Shown here: positions 1 to 13,621 of the stretch, one piece after another | How the letters are laid out: the number at the start of each line of letters is the position of its first letter | Position numbering within the stretch: position 1 is the stretch's first letter | Source of the DNA: Rhabditoides inermis | Lineage: Eukaryota; Nematoda; Chromadorea; Rhabditida; Rhabditidae | DNA length: 64,000 nucleotides | Direction of reading: 5' to 3' | Assembly (NCBI GenBank): GCA_963966185.1 | Contig: CAWZYM010000151.1 | Location: 1,568,501-1,632,500, forward strand | Program-made: the position numbers and the translations under genes | The notes under the pieces: generated by a model | The model's database searches: none | Told to the model about the DNA's origin: nothing | Seen by the model: only the letters and a program-made list of their open reading frames with translations

Positions 1-113
1 TTTGTGTTTTTATGGTGTCTGGTGTTTTGGCGCATTGCGTGTTTATGTAGCAGCTTTTTTGTTTGGATAACGTAGCTGTGGCCTGTGGATGAGAGTTGTT
101 TTGGATATTGTAG

Positions 114-1130
114 GTGTACCGTGATGCTCCGTGGTTCTGCACCGTCGAGTTTCTCAAGGAGCTCAAGGTGGGTCAACGGATTATTGATTTATTGATTATA
201 TAATTACCTTGTGTATTGATCAGTTGTCAGTTGTGGTTATATGTAACACTGCTGTGTCTGCAGGTTGACTTTATCGCGCACGACGCGATCCCGTACCTTG
301 CCCCGGGGGAGGAGGACCTGTACGAGAAGTTCCGTCGGGAGGGCATGTTCCTGGAGACACAGCGCACCGAGGGAGTCTCCACCAGCGACGTCGTCTGCAG
401 GATCATCCGCGACTATGACAAGTCAGTTTTACGGGAGCATGTATTTTCGATATTTTGGAATAGGAAAGTGGCTTGGTGTGCTGAATGAGTTTGTAAGGTT
501 TAGGTTTGGGAAGTCGATTGTGGGATTCGCAAGTTACTTTTCAAACGACTGTGATATTCTTCTAGGTACGTGCGCCGCAACCTGGCTCGCGGCTACTCGC
601 CAAAGGAGCTCAACGTCGGATTCCTCGCTGTGAGTTATTGATTGATTATCGATTTCTTGATTCATTGCGTATTTGGTAGTCTTCTCTCGACCCTTCCGCA
701 GAGTACTCATAAGTCTCGTGAATCAGGGTCTACCTTTACCTATTACATATTTCCTTATTATTGTTTTTTTAGGCGAGCAAGTACCAGATCCAGAACCAGG
801 TGGACACTCTGAAGCAGAAGGGACTGGAGTTCATCAACCAGTGGAAGAACAAGAGCGACGATTTCATCAAGGACTTCCTCGATACATTCCACAGGGACGG
901 CGGACTCAGCGTGAGTGGAGAGAGAGGGGAAGGAGAGGGGGAGGGATAGAGAGAGGGATAGAGAGGGAGAGGGATAGAGAGGAAGATAGAGATAAAGGGA
1001 AAGAGGGAGGGAGAGAGTGATGTCGTTTTTGCAGTTGGGTCGTCTGAAGATGATCATGTCCCGCAGCCCGTCCCCGGCCCCCGATGGCGACTCGGATTCC
1101 GACGAGCCGCACACGGCCAAGGCCCACTGA
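114..1130 (+). CDS. PCYT1: Choline-phosphate cytidylyltransferase, copy 1 (5' end outside window)
   Basis: This enzyme makes CDP-choline from CTP and phosphocholine, the rate-limiting step of phosphatidylcholine synthesis. Visible exons are 114-167, 264-421, 566-629, 773-910 and 1035-1130, joined in phase by GT-AG introns. The reading includes the conserved stretch [19 protein letters not shown] and then [19 protein letters not shown], typical of the C-terminal side of the catalytic domain. After it comes an amphipathic segment ([20 protein letters not shown]) like the lipid-binding M domain, then a short Ser/Pro-rich acidic tail (MSRSPSPAP) like the phosphorylated C-terminus. The nucleotide-binding HxGH part must lie left of the window. 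The intron at 911-1034 is GA-rich. A related gene follows in tandem at 2250, with the catalytic exons cut at equivalent places. Family call is firm; the upstream boundary is unknown. Confidence 0.9.
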
Positions 1131-2249
1131 TCCAGCCGTATCGAATATCGATTTATTGATTATCACAGTTTTCCTTATCAGGTAGCCATGTCCTCTTCCT
1201 CCTTTATTCGAGTCTTTGTCCGTTCATTTTACTCGCCGTTTTTGCATGCCTTATGTCTTGTGAGTGTGTGAGTCTTCCCTTCCTTCTCTTCCTTCCTATT
1301 CCTGTAGAATACGGTATGCCCTGACCGACAGACGAGTCTAGTCTTCCCGATGCATTCGCGCCTTTTGCCCCTTCTCCCTCCACTTCCACCTGACTGCTAT
1401 TGATAGAGTGTAGCATTACTGAGTATTCAAAGTATTAACTTGCTACTGTACATTGTGTTTCTGTGTGCTTCCCTTGGGAGTGTGGTTCTCTTTGTGAATT
1501 GACAAATATTTACTTATATTGCGCGCTTGAACAATGTCGCTTTGAAGATCGTGATAAATTGATGAGTATGTGTGATCTTGCTTTGCGAAGTGCAAGGGTC
1601 GTGATTCCCTGTCTGTTATCTGGAAGAAGTTTGATTGGATTGGTCTCGGAGAGAGTGCATATGGGTTGGTTGAAGGATGGCCGATGACGTGTGTCGTTGG
1701 AAGAAGAGACGCGGACGAGGACGTGGAGTTGTCATAGTGAGCCGCCGCCGTACGAGACGGAAATCGTGAGTTCTTCCGTTTTGCATATTCAAATCTTGTC
1801 ATTTTGCATATACGTAGGTTGTGATAAAACTATCCCTCTAAGCTCGATTCTTTTGGAAAGTTGTCATCATTTTCCCCATTTTGCTCGTCCGCTGCTGCTT
1901 GTTTCCGCATAATATAGGTGAATGTGAAAGGAATGTGAATGTCTACCTACGTGCTATCATGGCGTATAAGCTGTGGGGTTGAGTGATTAGTGAGCCCAGC
2001 CCCAGAGTGAGACATGAAACGGACACCCCGATGACTATTGCGGCCAGGTGATTGCGCGTTCAAGTCCGATAAAGCTGCGCTCGTTACTATCGGTCCATTG
2101 GCCAGATCGTTTGACTCCGTAATGTGCCCAAGTTGTTGCGCTGCTATTCATCAAATGCGCATAGCGCCGCGTTTGTATATGACTAATTTGTAAAGACATA
2201 AAGCGTTTTGTTCCTTGTACCACGGACTGTTTCCAGCTAGACGCCTACG
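1131..2249. other. Intergenic region between the two PCYT1 copies
   Basis: No convincing gene was found in this 1.1-kb stretch. A basic 30-codon reading starts with ATG near 1676 (MADDVCRWKKRRGRGRG...) and meets a GTGAGT donor-like site near 1769. I could not find a downstream exon in phase, so it is not annotated as a gene. The interval should contain the 3' UTR of copy 1 and the promoter of copy 2; no TATA box or clear element stands out. Confidence 0.4.
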
Positions 2250-3503
<1,254 letters not shown>

Positions 3504-3774
3504 TATGCTCTTTTTGATCCCGCCTCTTTTATCCGGGTGTCTCATCTGATTACATTAAATTCTTAACACTTAATCTATAACAAATGTTGATATGCACTGT
3601 ATTATTCGCTTGCCTCTTGTGATATGTAGCGGTTCTTAGATTTAATTGGGTTACATGTGGATAAATTGTTGTTTGAATGTTTTGATAGTGATTGCTTGTG
3701 AACGGGTTGGAGCACCCTGCGTATATCTCGCATTTGTATTTATAAGTACAGAGTACAGTAGTCCCTTCGTGTAG

Positions 3775-4605
3775 ATGACTGTGACGACGTCGAAGTCGTC
3801 TCGCGGTGGCTCCGCCAAAAAGGAGGCGCCGCCCGCGTGGAAGGTAAGCCCCGCCCCTGTGAGCCACGCCCACTCTGCCTAGGTGGTGCTGCGCCGTCTG
3901 CCGGCCGGAATGACGTGGCCGCAGCTGGAGGTGCAGCTCTCTCCCCTGCCCGACTCGCTCCACTGGAAGCAGTTCGTTCCCGCTGATCCCGAGTCAGTCT
4001 AGTTTTCCATATTTGTTTGTTTTGAATTATATCTGTTTGTTTGCAAACCCACTTGATCCAAATTCGCTTTTTCTTTGCGGTTACTCGATGTTTTACGTGG
4101 ATATAGTGCTACTGTTGTCAGGTATGTAGTTTGTTGTGGTCAGGCTGTCTCCGTACTCGTTTGCCCGCTGCTACCTGTCGTTCTCGTCGGAGGCGGACGT
4201 CCTCGCCTTCTCGGAACAGTTCAATCACTACGTATTCGTCGATGACAAGGGTCGGTGGGGTAGAGACAGTTCACAGAGCATTGCGGAATCAAGTAGATCC
4301 TATTTGTATTTAGTATGTGAAACATACTTTGGATTTTATTACGTATTATAAGTGATTAGTCTATTTATGTTTGTCAATGTAAGTTATTTAATAGTTTAAT
4401 CAAACATCAAATTAAACAATCCAATTCCAGGGGGTGAGTCGTGCGCGCAGGTGGAGCTGGCACCGTATGCAAGTGTGCCGATCGGAAAGAGGGACGATGT
4501 GGGCAAGGACAAAAAGTGCGGCATCATAGAGGGAGGTGAGAGAGAGAGGGGGGAGAGAGAGGGGGGAGAGAGGGAGAGAGAGGAGGGGAGAGGGAGGGAA
4601 GGAGG

Positions 4606-4641
<36 letters not shown>

Positions 4642-4675
4642 GGGGAGGGGGAGAGAGAGGAGGGAAGAGGGAGGA

Positions 4676-4709
<34 letters not shown>

Positions 4710-7700
4710 GTTGCAGAGCCCGAGTACGCGTCTTTCCTGGAGGAGTTCTCGTTTCGGTACGACGACGCCCGCCCTCGCACCACTCTCACCATCGAGCAGC
4801 AAGTGAAGGAGCTAGAGCTGCGCAGGAAGCAGGCCAAGGGTATGGTACATAGGGAGGGGGAGAAGGGAGGGATACTGTAGTTTACTTTTATTTTTGGTAA
4901 CTCACTCACTCACTCACTCCTCGGCCGATTCTCCGTAGATCATCTGGAGCATTGTCGCCCCTTAGCCGGCGAGCATCGCGTGAACCAGTTCTGACCACTT
5001 GACGCGGTCTTGTGCCATGTCCATAACAGCGTCCATCCACTGCCCGTTGCGAGTGTTCCAAGCTCTGCGGAACGAAGTGTCTCTCGAGGTAACCTTGGCG
5101 CGCACGGCAGGCGTGGGCCCGACATCCTCCTTCAGCTTCTCGTCCCATGTGGCGCGTTTCCTTCCTGGGCCTCGTCTCCACTCCGGCGGCGGTAGTGTGA
5201 GTGCAGCTTGCTTCACAACCCGATGGTCTTCTCGTCGCAGCACGTGTCCCAAGAGACGAACTCTCGTTGCCGCCACTTGCCGCGAGGGGGTGGGCAGCTT
5301 GGACTTTTTGCGCAGGAGACGGGAGTAGATGTTGTTTACATCCCGATACAACTGCGAGTTGTGGCGACGGTTTGGGTAGAAGTAGCCTAACATCCGGCGC
5401 AAGAATTTGCGTTCCGCCGTATCCAGCTTCTCCTCGAGCTTCTTATTGAGAGCCCAAGTACCGGATCCGTAGAGCATCGCAGGTCGGATGGCGGTGAGGT
5501 AGATCCGCAGCTTGACGTGATTGGCGACGCTCGATCTCCACAAAACCTTTTCCAGCGAATTGAACGCGGAGCAGGCTTGGGCGATTCGCGCCTCCACATC
5601 CTTAGTAAGGTCGGCGTCGCTGCTAATCCACGAACCGAGGTAGCGGAAGTTGGTGGTCTGCGCGATCTTCTCTCCATTGACAGTGAACTCCTCCTTTACT
5701 CCTCGCGGGATGGTCATCGACTCGCACTTGTCCGGCCTGAGGGTCAGACCGTACGAGGCAGCGAGGAGACTGAGACGGTCGACAGCTTTCTGCAGGTTAA
5801 CAGGGTCTTCTCCAAGCAGAGCGATGTCATCCGCGTAGTCGAGGTCGGTGACTTTCCGTCCTGTCGGGTGCAGCTCCACTCCTCCTCCACACTCCTCCAC
5901 AACACGTCGCATCACGTCGTCGATGACATAGTTGAACAGGAGCGGGCCGCAGACGGATCCTTGGCGCACTCCAGTCCGGACGGCGAACTGCTGCGTGATT
6001 CCGCAAGGAGTGCGGACAGCGGCAGTAGTACGGCTGTACAGGTCTCGTAGAAGGTCGACTAGCGTGGCTGGTACTCCGTCGGCGCGCACCGCATCGAAGA
6101 GGCGGTCTCGATCGGAATTTTTGGTAACACAGTAACATTGATCTTCCTCGAACTATAGGATACCGATATGTTGTGTTTTAGCGGGTAGTATTCGCGTGAC
6201 TCCCCTCACGGAGGCGATGCTCAAGAAGACTGGCGATCTGGACAGGAGGATGGAGGTGGGTGTGCAGTCTTGGCTTCCGATTCACCATATTTGTCCATTT
6301 TGAAATGTGGAGATTTTGTTGCGCTGGGTTGGTTTCATTGGTTGAATCCCCATTCAGGAGAAGCGCCGTTTGAAGAGGGAGAAGGTGCTGGCGAAGCTGG
6401 ATGAGAAGAAGGCACTGAAGAGGAAGGAGAAGGAGGAGAGGAAGAAGGAGAAGGAAGGAGGAGGAGAGGGTGAGTGGAGGAGAAGAGAGAGGAGGAGATA
6501 GAGAGATGTGTGTATGTGCGAGCGAGAAAGAGGGGAGAGACAGAGAGATGGGAAGGAGAGAGGGAGGGAGATAAAGTGAGAGAGATTTCAGGCTCTTCTA
6601 AAACTCCTGGAAGCATAGCTTATTTGGCGAGCAAGCTGGGAATGACCTGGTGAGAATGAAACATTTCACGCTCTTGCTATACGTTTCAAAAGAGCGGTTT
6701 ATTGTAAATTGCGTAAACAATCTTTTGCAAAGATGTGCCAAATTTAACTCTAGACGATTTCATTTCTGAAAAGCCCTAACGTTCACGACAGTATTGACTG
6801 GATGCCCGTTCGGCAGACCTGTTGTGTGGTTGATGCGTATCCGGTGCAGGTCAGACGGGGTGGATGGTCCCCGGACGGAGGAGGAACAGGCCGCCGCCGC
6901 CGCCTCCACCAAGGACAAGCCCCCCAGGGGATTTTTCACAAAGAAACCCAGGGGAGGAGGAGCTGGCGCCGGTGGGTCATGTTTGGCATGGTTTGGTTAA
7001 TGAATTTAAACGGTTTCAGTGTTTATGAATTCGAAGTATCTGGGGCAGCGTGAGTTGTGTTACATACTTCTGTTCTAAATAAATGTCTGTATTGAGTATT
7101 TAAGGGAAGAAGCCTGGCGACGTGGAGCGTCCGTTCGGGAAGGAGAAGGAGGAGAGACCGCCGCGACCGGAGAGGAGGGAGGGTGAGGAGAAGGAGAAGG
7201 AGAAGGAGGAGAGGATGGAGGAGCAGAGGAGCAGCTGGAACAAGTGGAGAGATGGGAGAGGGAGAGGGAGGGGTGGAGTGGAGTGGATGATTGCAGGAGA
7301 GAAGGAGGGCGGTGGACGTTTCCGCCCGCCCCGGGCGAAGAAGGAGGATGGACAGGGAGGGCAGAAGGGAGCAGGAGTAGGAGGAGGGGGGTTCAAGGGA
7401 GCAGGAGGAGGAGGAGGGGAGAAGCCGGCCCCGCGCGCGCCTCGACCCAGACCCGAGAGGGGAGACCGCGGAGACAAGGACAACAAGGGAGGCGCCAAGG
7501 TGAGAACAGTGTGATACGTTGAGAAAATGGGTAGATATTATATAGATCGCGTAGTTTTATTAACAAGGGAGGTTTTTTGTTTGTTGAGAATGTATAGATG
7601 TTCGATTTCAGCCGTCCCGTGAGCTCTACCGTCCCGGACAGCGACAGAAGACGGCTGGAGGAGGGGAGGGACGAGTGCCCAGTGACGTCATCACAAGAAC

Positions 7701-7713
7701 TTTGATATTCTGA
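3775..7713 (+). CDS. UPF3: UPF3, nonsense-mediated mRNA decay regulator
   Basis: UPF3 bridges the exon-junction complex to UPF2/UPF1 in mRNA surveillance. The ATG at 3775 begins a Ser/Lys-rich start, then KVVLRRLPAGMTWPQLEVQL (exon 2 from 3883), ARCYLSFSSEADVLAFSEQF and NHYVFVDDKG. This matches the RNP-like UPF2-binding domain of UPF3. VELAPYASVP and EPEYASFLEEF follow as in the human proteins. The middle is Lys/Glu-rich and then Arg/Gly-rich (about 6358-7499). The last exon (7612-7713) reads PSRELYRPGQRQK, corresponding to the exon-junction-binding motif (RPxxxLYxPGxR) near the C-terminus of UPF3B. Eleven exons were joined in phase: 3775-3843, 3883-3992, 4144-4250, 4431-4535, 4717-4839, 6182-6255, 6358-6469, 6592-6649, 6850-6971, 7105-7499 and 7612-7713. 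A LINE lies antisense in the 4840-6181 intron. A further intron inside the long Gly-rich exon is possible. Confidence 0.9.
4902..6116 (-). mobile_element. 5'-truncated RTE-like non-LTR retrotransposon in a UPF3 intron
   Basis: The minus strand carries one long open frame (about 4962-6110) for the C-terminal half of a LINE reverse transcriptase. It contains TGVRQGSVCGPLLFN, the catalytic DYADDIALLGED, a thumb region, and a C-terminal block GHVLRREDHRVVKQA...WRRGPGRKRATWDEKLKED typical of RTE-type elements. The 3' end is a four-base tandem tail (TCAC repeats on the plus strand, 4902-4919), and the 5' end is truncated at 6116. A perfect 12-bp target-site duplication, ATTTTTGGTAAC, lies at 4890-4901 and 6117-6128. 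The uninterrupted frame and perfect duplication suggest a recent insertion. The exact clade (RTE or a relative) is inferred from the C-terminus and tail. Confidence 0.9.
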
Positions 7714-9373
7714 TTCAATATGTCTACGTCTATCTGTATTCGGTGTTTCGTGTTAGGTTGATGTGTTTCTATAGTGTTGTGTTGCATAAATATTGTTTTT
7801 TCTTGTTTGGTTCAGAGTTTTGAGAATTTGAGGTGTAGAATGTTTCTATCAATAGTTTATGGTGTGATCATAACAGAGCCATGTATAGAATGTGAGAGGC
7901 GCATTCGATCAATGCTTTGCGCGAATTTTATTATATATCGTGTGGTTGTGGCTCGTTTTTGGCGTTTTCCCGCTTTCTCACCCATGGGAAAGGTCCGCGA
8001 TTCTCCGGCTATTTGAGTTGTAACTGAATACGCCGGCTATTGTCTGAGTGCGTATAGCTTGTGAGTGAGAGTAGATTCGAAGGAGGACATGCCCACAAAG
8101 CGGAGGCAATTGCGATGAGTTGCCAGCGAGGTGAGTCGCTTTTCTTTTCTTGTTTCCTTTTCCGCGCACGTGTTTGGTTTTGTTTTGGATTTATCATCTG
8201 TCGGGGATGAGTAAGGACTAGGTGGTGTCCAACTACTGTCGGAGAACAGATTCCGAGAAATCAAACTTGAAGATCCCTGAATACTTTGTTTATGGTTTTG
8301 ATGTTGATGTATCTAGTTCTAGTTTGTCTCTGATACCTGACCTCTCTCTCTCTCTCTTTCGGACCATCTCAAGAGGTGTCTGCATTGTTCCTCCCGATTG
8401 ACACCTAGTCGCATATGCAAAACAAGGCGAGAGTGTGTGTGATAGGAGAGAGCGCAGAGAAGAGTCGCAAGCTATCGAGTGACTGTCTGATCATCTTCCC
8501 TTCACACAAGTTGGGAGTGTCGGAATATGTTATTTGAACCGCAGAATGCTGACCTGGTTTTTGAGATGCTTATCTCGCGTTTTGGTTTTCAGTTAGCCGA
8601 ATACCGGAATAATCATATCCTTTAACCGGGTGTCATTTCCGTATTCAGTTTATCGATAGAGATTAGAGATAAAGTGAAATAATTAATTCACGGCAGGTGT
8701 CAAGCGAGAGAGAGGTGAGAAGAAAGAGAGGAGAGAGAGAGGAGAGAGAGGAGAGAGAGGAGAGAGGGGAGAGAGAGGAGAGAGAGAGATGTATGGCCGT
8801 CTTTGATTTGCTGGGTAGATCTGGCCGCTATCCGAGCCTAGATCTCGACAAGGTTACACCGGCTGGTATGACACCACCCATGTGTTAGTTATGTATTGTT
8901 TTCGTTTGTTTATTTGTTTACGTCTCATGCCCGCGCTGATCCCTCGGCTTATTTCACCGCACACGCGTTTTTTTGTTTGTCGCGGCGATTTGGAGATTTT
9001 GCGAGCGGCAGAAGCTGAGAGGTTTCACACGATCCATTGCACTGTGTGTGAATCAGAGAGCAACGAAAGAGGTGTTCCTTTCATTTACTTCGAAAGCTGT
9101 GACATCAACATTTCTACAGCTATGAGCTAACTGTTCACTGTTGCATTAGTTTTTTTTTACTGCTTTGCCGCTACTTCTTTTTTTATCAACAGTTTCTCTC
9201 ACTTTGTTCTCAAGTGCAGCAGCGGAGTCGCTTCGGTGCTCTTATTGACAGTTTTGCGGCTCTGTTTTTGAAAATCTTATTTTGTGGTTGCATATTATCT
9301 TATGTAGATTATATATCATGTTAGTATCAAACAATCAAACAATCCAACTTGATCAGGCCGTCTGCGCTCTCGG
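7714..9373. other. Intergenic region / 5' side of the AJM1-like gene
   Basis: Follows the UPF3 stop. No protein gene was recognised. There are possible untranslated exon fragments: an ATG followed by a GTGAGT donor at about 8113-8131, and an AG acceptor near 8696 followed by a GA-rich run to 8790. An acceptor at 9356 immediately precedes the exon holding the chosen start of the next gene, so its first exon or exons probably lie here. No TATA box is evident. Confidence 0.35.
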
Positions 9374-9483
9374 ATGGGCGTATCGTCGGCAGAGCAGCGT
9401 CCGCTCTGCGTCGGTCCAGCCAGCAACACACAAGCAGTGAGTCCGCTATTGAAGAGAGAGAAAAGAGAGAAGAGAGAGAGAGA

Positions 9484-9525
<42 letters not shown>

Positions 9526-9872
9526 CGTGGAGTTAGTGTAGTGCGGGCGTAAAACATGGTCCCATTGGTCCATTGAAATCGGTTCTGTCCTTTCACTTAT
9601 TAATAAAGTTCAATCAAAGATGATCGGCTATTGTGTTGTATTATGCAGGATGTGTTTTGTGTTGTTTCAGAGTCCGGTCGCAATCCCGATCGTTACAGTC
9701 CAACCGCAAAGACAACTGCAGAAACAAGCATCCACATTCGATCTATTCCTCAAAACTGCGCTATCGACTCTGATCGTGAGTACATTTTAATTTGATGTGG
9801 TTATGAATACAAGATACAAGATCGCTTTCTTCATCCATGTTTATCTCCTTCTCTCTCTCTCTCTCTCTCTCC

Positions 9873-9970
<98 letters not shown>

Positions 9971-10308
9971 TCTCGCGCACGCCATTCTGATTTATATTCT
10001 CCTTATTTTGGCGCGTCTGCTCCGATCGAGTTTTGTCATTGATTAGGAATAAGAGAATGTAGTTGTCGTCATTTCGCGCATCGTTTTGTTCGAACCGATG
10101 TTCGCTTTTTACAAAGAGCAAATATTGCGGCCATCCGATGATCCGATCTCGCCTATTGATTTCTTCCTAGTAATGCATTGCTGTCTGCATGTTAGCTTTG
10201 TACTTTCTATCATTGCAAGAATATCAATATGATCTCGAGATCAGCTCAATTTTTCTATTCTTTGTACAAAAAATAATGTTTTCGTGTTATTCTGCTCTTT
10301 CGCGCGAC

Positions 10309-10352
<44 letters not shown>

Positions 10353-11649
10353 TTGCTTGTGCGGCTCTTGAAATCTCGGAATTCCCCAAGTGGTGCCGAC
10401 ACCTTTCTCTTATGTCCTCTCGATCCCGCCTCTTGATCCAAAGAGCAATGCTCCCTTCATTGTACTATCGCGTCAATTTCCAATATGCTAATTGACGTTG
10501 TGATATGGTTTGATCAATGACCTTGATATGAAATATGGAACTTGAAATCCGTTGTTATGTGTGGGGGTAAGTCGCTTCCGCCGGAGGGGCATTTGATCCC
10601 CTCTCTTCCCTCTCTCAACCTGTTTGCACTCTCCCCTCTACTGCCGCAGTTGACCCCGACTCCCTTTGATTGCCTTCCCCTCTCCTATCTCGCGCAATTT
10701 GCATAAGCTGTCAGTAGCTGCTCCCCTCGCGTGTTGGCCGTATGCCCGTCTATCGGCCCTCTTGTTTGCACACTGTCTCTCGTCTCCCAGCTTCTCTCTG
10801 CTCTCTCCGATCTGCCTGCTCTCTCGTGTTGACACTGCGCGTTTGTTGTAGTAGCTGAACGGTGAAGCTGTTACTCCCCCGACTCCGCTCATATGCTAGT
10901 TTCATACTTTCACAAATTTTTATGTTTTATTATATATGTATTTGTGTGTTAATGCAAAACTATATATGTCTATTTAGGCGGTCGTACTTGCGTGGCGGCT
11001 TTTCGTGTTTGGAAAGAGGGAGGAGGACAAGGAGTCGGCCCCGCAGTCGGCCCCCGCACAGGCCCCCGTACAGGCGCCCGCACAGGCGCCCGGACCACAC
11101 CGAACAGGCCCCCGCGAGGTGGGTTATAAATCCGGGAATTATATGCGAGTGATGTGATTGGTTACGATTTCGCGCGGTTCTGACGTTTTCCTCAAGGCTG
11201 CTCTCCACGATTCGCGTGCACTCTCGCTTTCCTTTCCTGTCTGCGCGCTCTTTTATACGCATTGTCCATGCGTCTCTTTTTCTCGCATCTCGGGATCCTG
11301 TAATCTGTACTAATCGCTGTGGACACCTTCTGCATTCAATTATTATTCTCGAGAATGAAAGTCAGAGGTCGATTTTCGAAAACCACTTCTGCGTTTTTCT
11401 CTGTTTCTTGCTAGATCTCACCGCTTTTTATCCCAGCCCGTTTTTGTCTTATCTGATATCGCTCATTGACAAACTGTCACCCCCGGCGTCTATTTCTCAC
11501 ACATTTCTACTTCTGGTTTCACTTCCATGTTTTCACTTCGATTTTTGTGCGTTTCACTCATAGTTTCACTAGAAGAAAACGAGGTCAGCCTTCTTTTTCA
11601 CGTCATAGTACAACAAGTTCACAGAGAGTGCGCGCAGGTTTTTGCCCCC

Positions 11650-11685
<36 letters not shown>

Positions 11686-13138
11686 ACCGGCTGACGGCTG
11701 ACTTGTATTATTTTGTCGTCTCCTTGTCCTTGGCAGTTCATGAGAACCGCACTATGAATTGACTCTCGCCCATTTTTGCAGTCTCGATTGCTGAATTCAG
11801 CTGGTTTCTGCGATCTCATATAGGACACGCGCATATTTCGATTATGCTTTCTATCATGTCTCATCATCTGAATCACTACATTATTCATCTTCACAAGACC
11901 ACAGGAAGGCGGCTGGGCATTTGCATATTGTACTGCTTTCAGATGAGCGAATCTCACGAATCGAGGGAGCAGGAGAAGGAGAAGAGAGAGAAGGAGAAGG
12001 AGGAGGAGATGGAAGACGAGGAGCAAGAGGAGGTAAGAGGAGGTATTGCTGTATTTTCTCGATTTCACATATTCATTTTAAAAGTCCTATTGACATACAC
12101 GTGTTGTATAAAGGGAGTGTACACTCTGAACTTCGAGGTTGAGTTAGCACCGGGGCGTGAAAATATAAGGAGAATGATGCACTTTTGTCAATACTACTAT
12201 GTGTCGGAGGTACCTAAAAGTCGATGAAAAATTCTGTTGAACATTAAAAATTGGCACCAATTGGCACCAATTTCTGCATTTTGACACATTTTGCGCTCAA
12301 TTTTCATCTATTTGTAAGCATTTTCAGAAAATAGTTGTATTCACAAAAATACAGCGTTTTCATCATATTGGGCCTGTCCTAACATCGCGTTGCATTTGCA
12401 AGAAATCTTGCGTTTACAAGAATTCTTGCGATTGCCACATTGCAATTGCAAGACCTCTTGCAACTCTATAAAGAATCGCAAACGGAAGAACCTGATGGCA
12501 AAATAATGATTTTGCTTGATACATTCGAATGAGGGCTATCGAGAGACATCGTTCATCTATCGATAAGTCTATCAATATAGCAAACCCGTATGATCTCGCA
12601 TGCTGCGCGATGATATGTTAGACGCGCGTACACGCGCGACCGTGATGTGGACTCGGTTCAGTTACCCAAGTTTGAGGTTCATGCAATCCGTTGCATTTGC
12701 AGGAAATCTTGGCATGTCAAGTTGCAATGCAAGAATTCTTGCGTTTACAACGTTACATTGCAAGAATTCTTGTATTTGCAAGATTTCTTGCAATTGCAAT
12801 GCGATGTTAGGACCGGCCCATTGTCACATCCCGGTGCTAACTCAACTTCGAAATTCAGAGTGTACACTCCCTATAATCATTTTTCCTTGTAAACTTGGAT
12901 ACACAGTGTTGGTTTAGGATGATCGGCGCACGGCCCTTCCCGGCCCGTCTTCCCTGCTCGGTCTCCTACAGACTGACAGCATGCCGGAGGAGAGCGACAG
13001 TGGAGGTATCGATCTATCAATCGTTTTCTGTTTGACGATATGATCCGCACGCTTGTTCACAGCTCTTGTCTCGAGAGGGAGTGAGAGTTGCTTCGGTCGA
13101 GTGAGCATGCGAGTCTATGCGCTATGTGAGACTTTCGA

Positions 13139-13179
<41 letters not shown>

Positions 13180-13582
13180 GCTGCCATTCAACCACTCGAC
13201 GATGTTTGGTTACTGCCACGATATGTGGTTTTCCCGATCACTTACAACTGCAGCATAGTGATTATAGTGTGATATTTCGTTACTATGCAAGTTCTGATAC
13301 GATATCTCACTTTTCAGGAGAGGACCCGCTTCCTCTACCCGTGCCTTCTCTCATCCAACCACCGAGACTCTACCTGGACGCTATTGCTGAGGTATGGTTT
13401 TTTTTACCAGTTTACATACATTCTTGTAGTAGTTAAACCTGTCTATCGATCGACTCGTCTCCCTTGGGATGCGATTATCATTTATGGCGGGACGACCCCT
13501 TGTTGCGCAAGTCAATTACGGTCTCATATAGCGCGGCCAGTTACTCTAGATATAGCTACTGGTTATTCGAGGTTTATCGTGA

Positions 13583-13621
<39 letters not shown>

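Noticed and set aside
1676..1770. Short basic reading MADDVCRWKKRRGRGRG with a donor-like end
   Set aside because: No downstream exon in phase and no family recognised; an Arg-rich chance frame is as likely.
2030..2095. tRNA-like GCGTTCAAGTCC near the start of PCYT1 copy 2
   Set aside because: Box B is imperfect, and no box A or cloverleaf pairing could be found.
5517..6050. Long plus-strand open frame opposite the RTE element
   Set aside because: It is the shadow of the reverse-transcriptase frame, which has clear RT motifs on the other strand.
9831..10121. Open frames of Glu-Arg or Ser-Leu repeats in CT/GA tracts
   Set aside because: They are translations of dinucleotide microsatellites inside introns. 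They occur wherever such tracts lie and lack any other coding signal.
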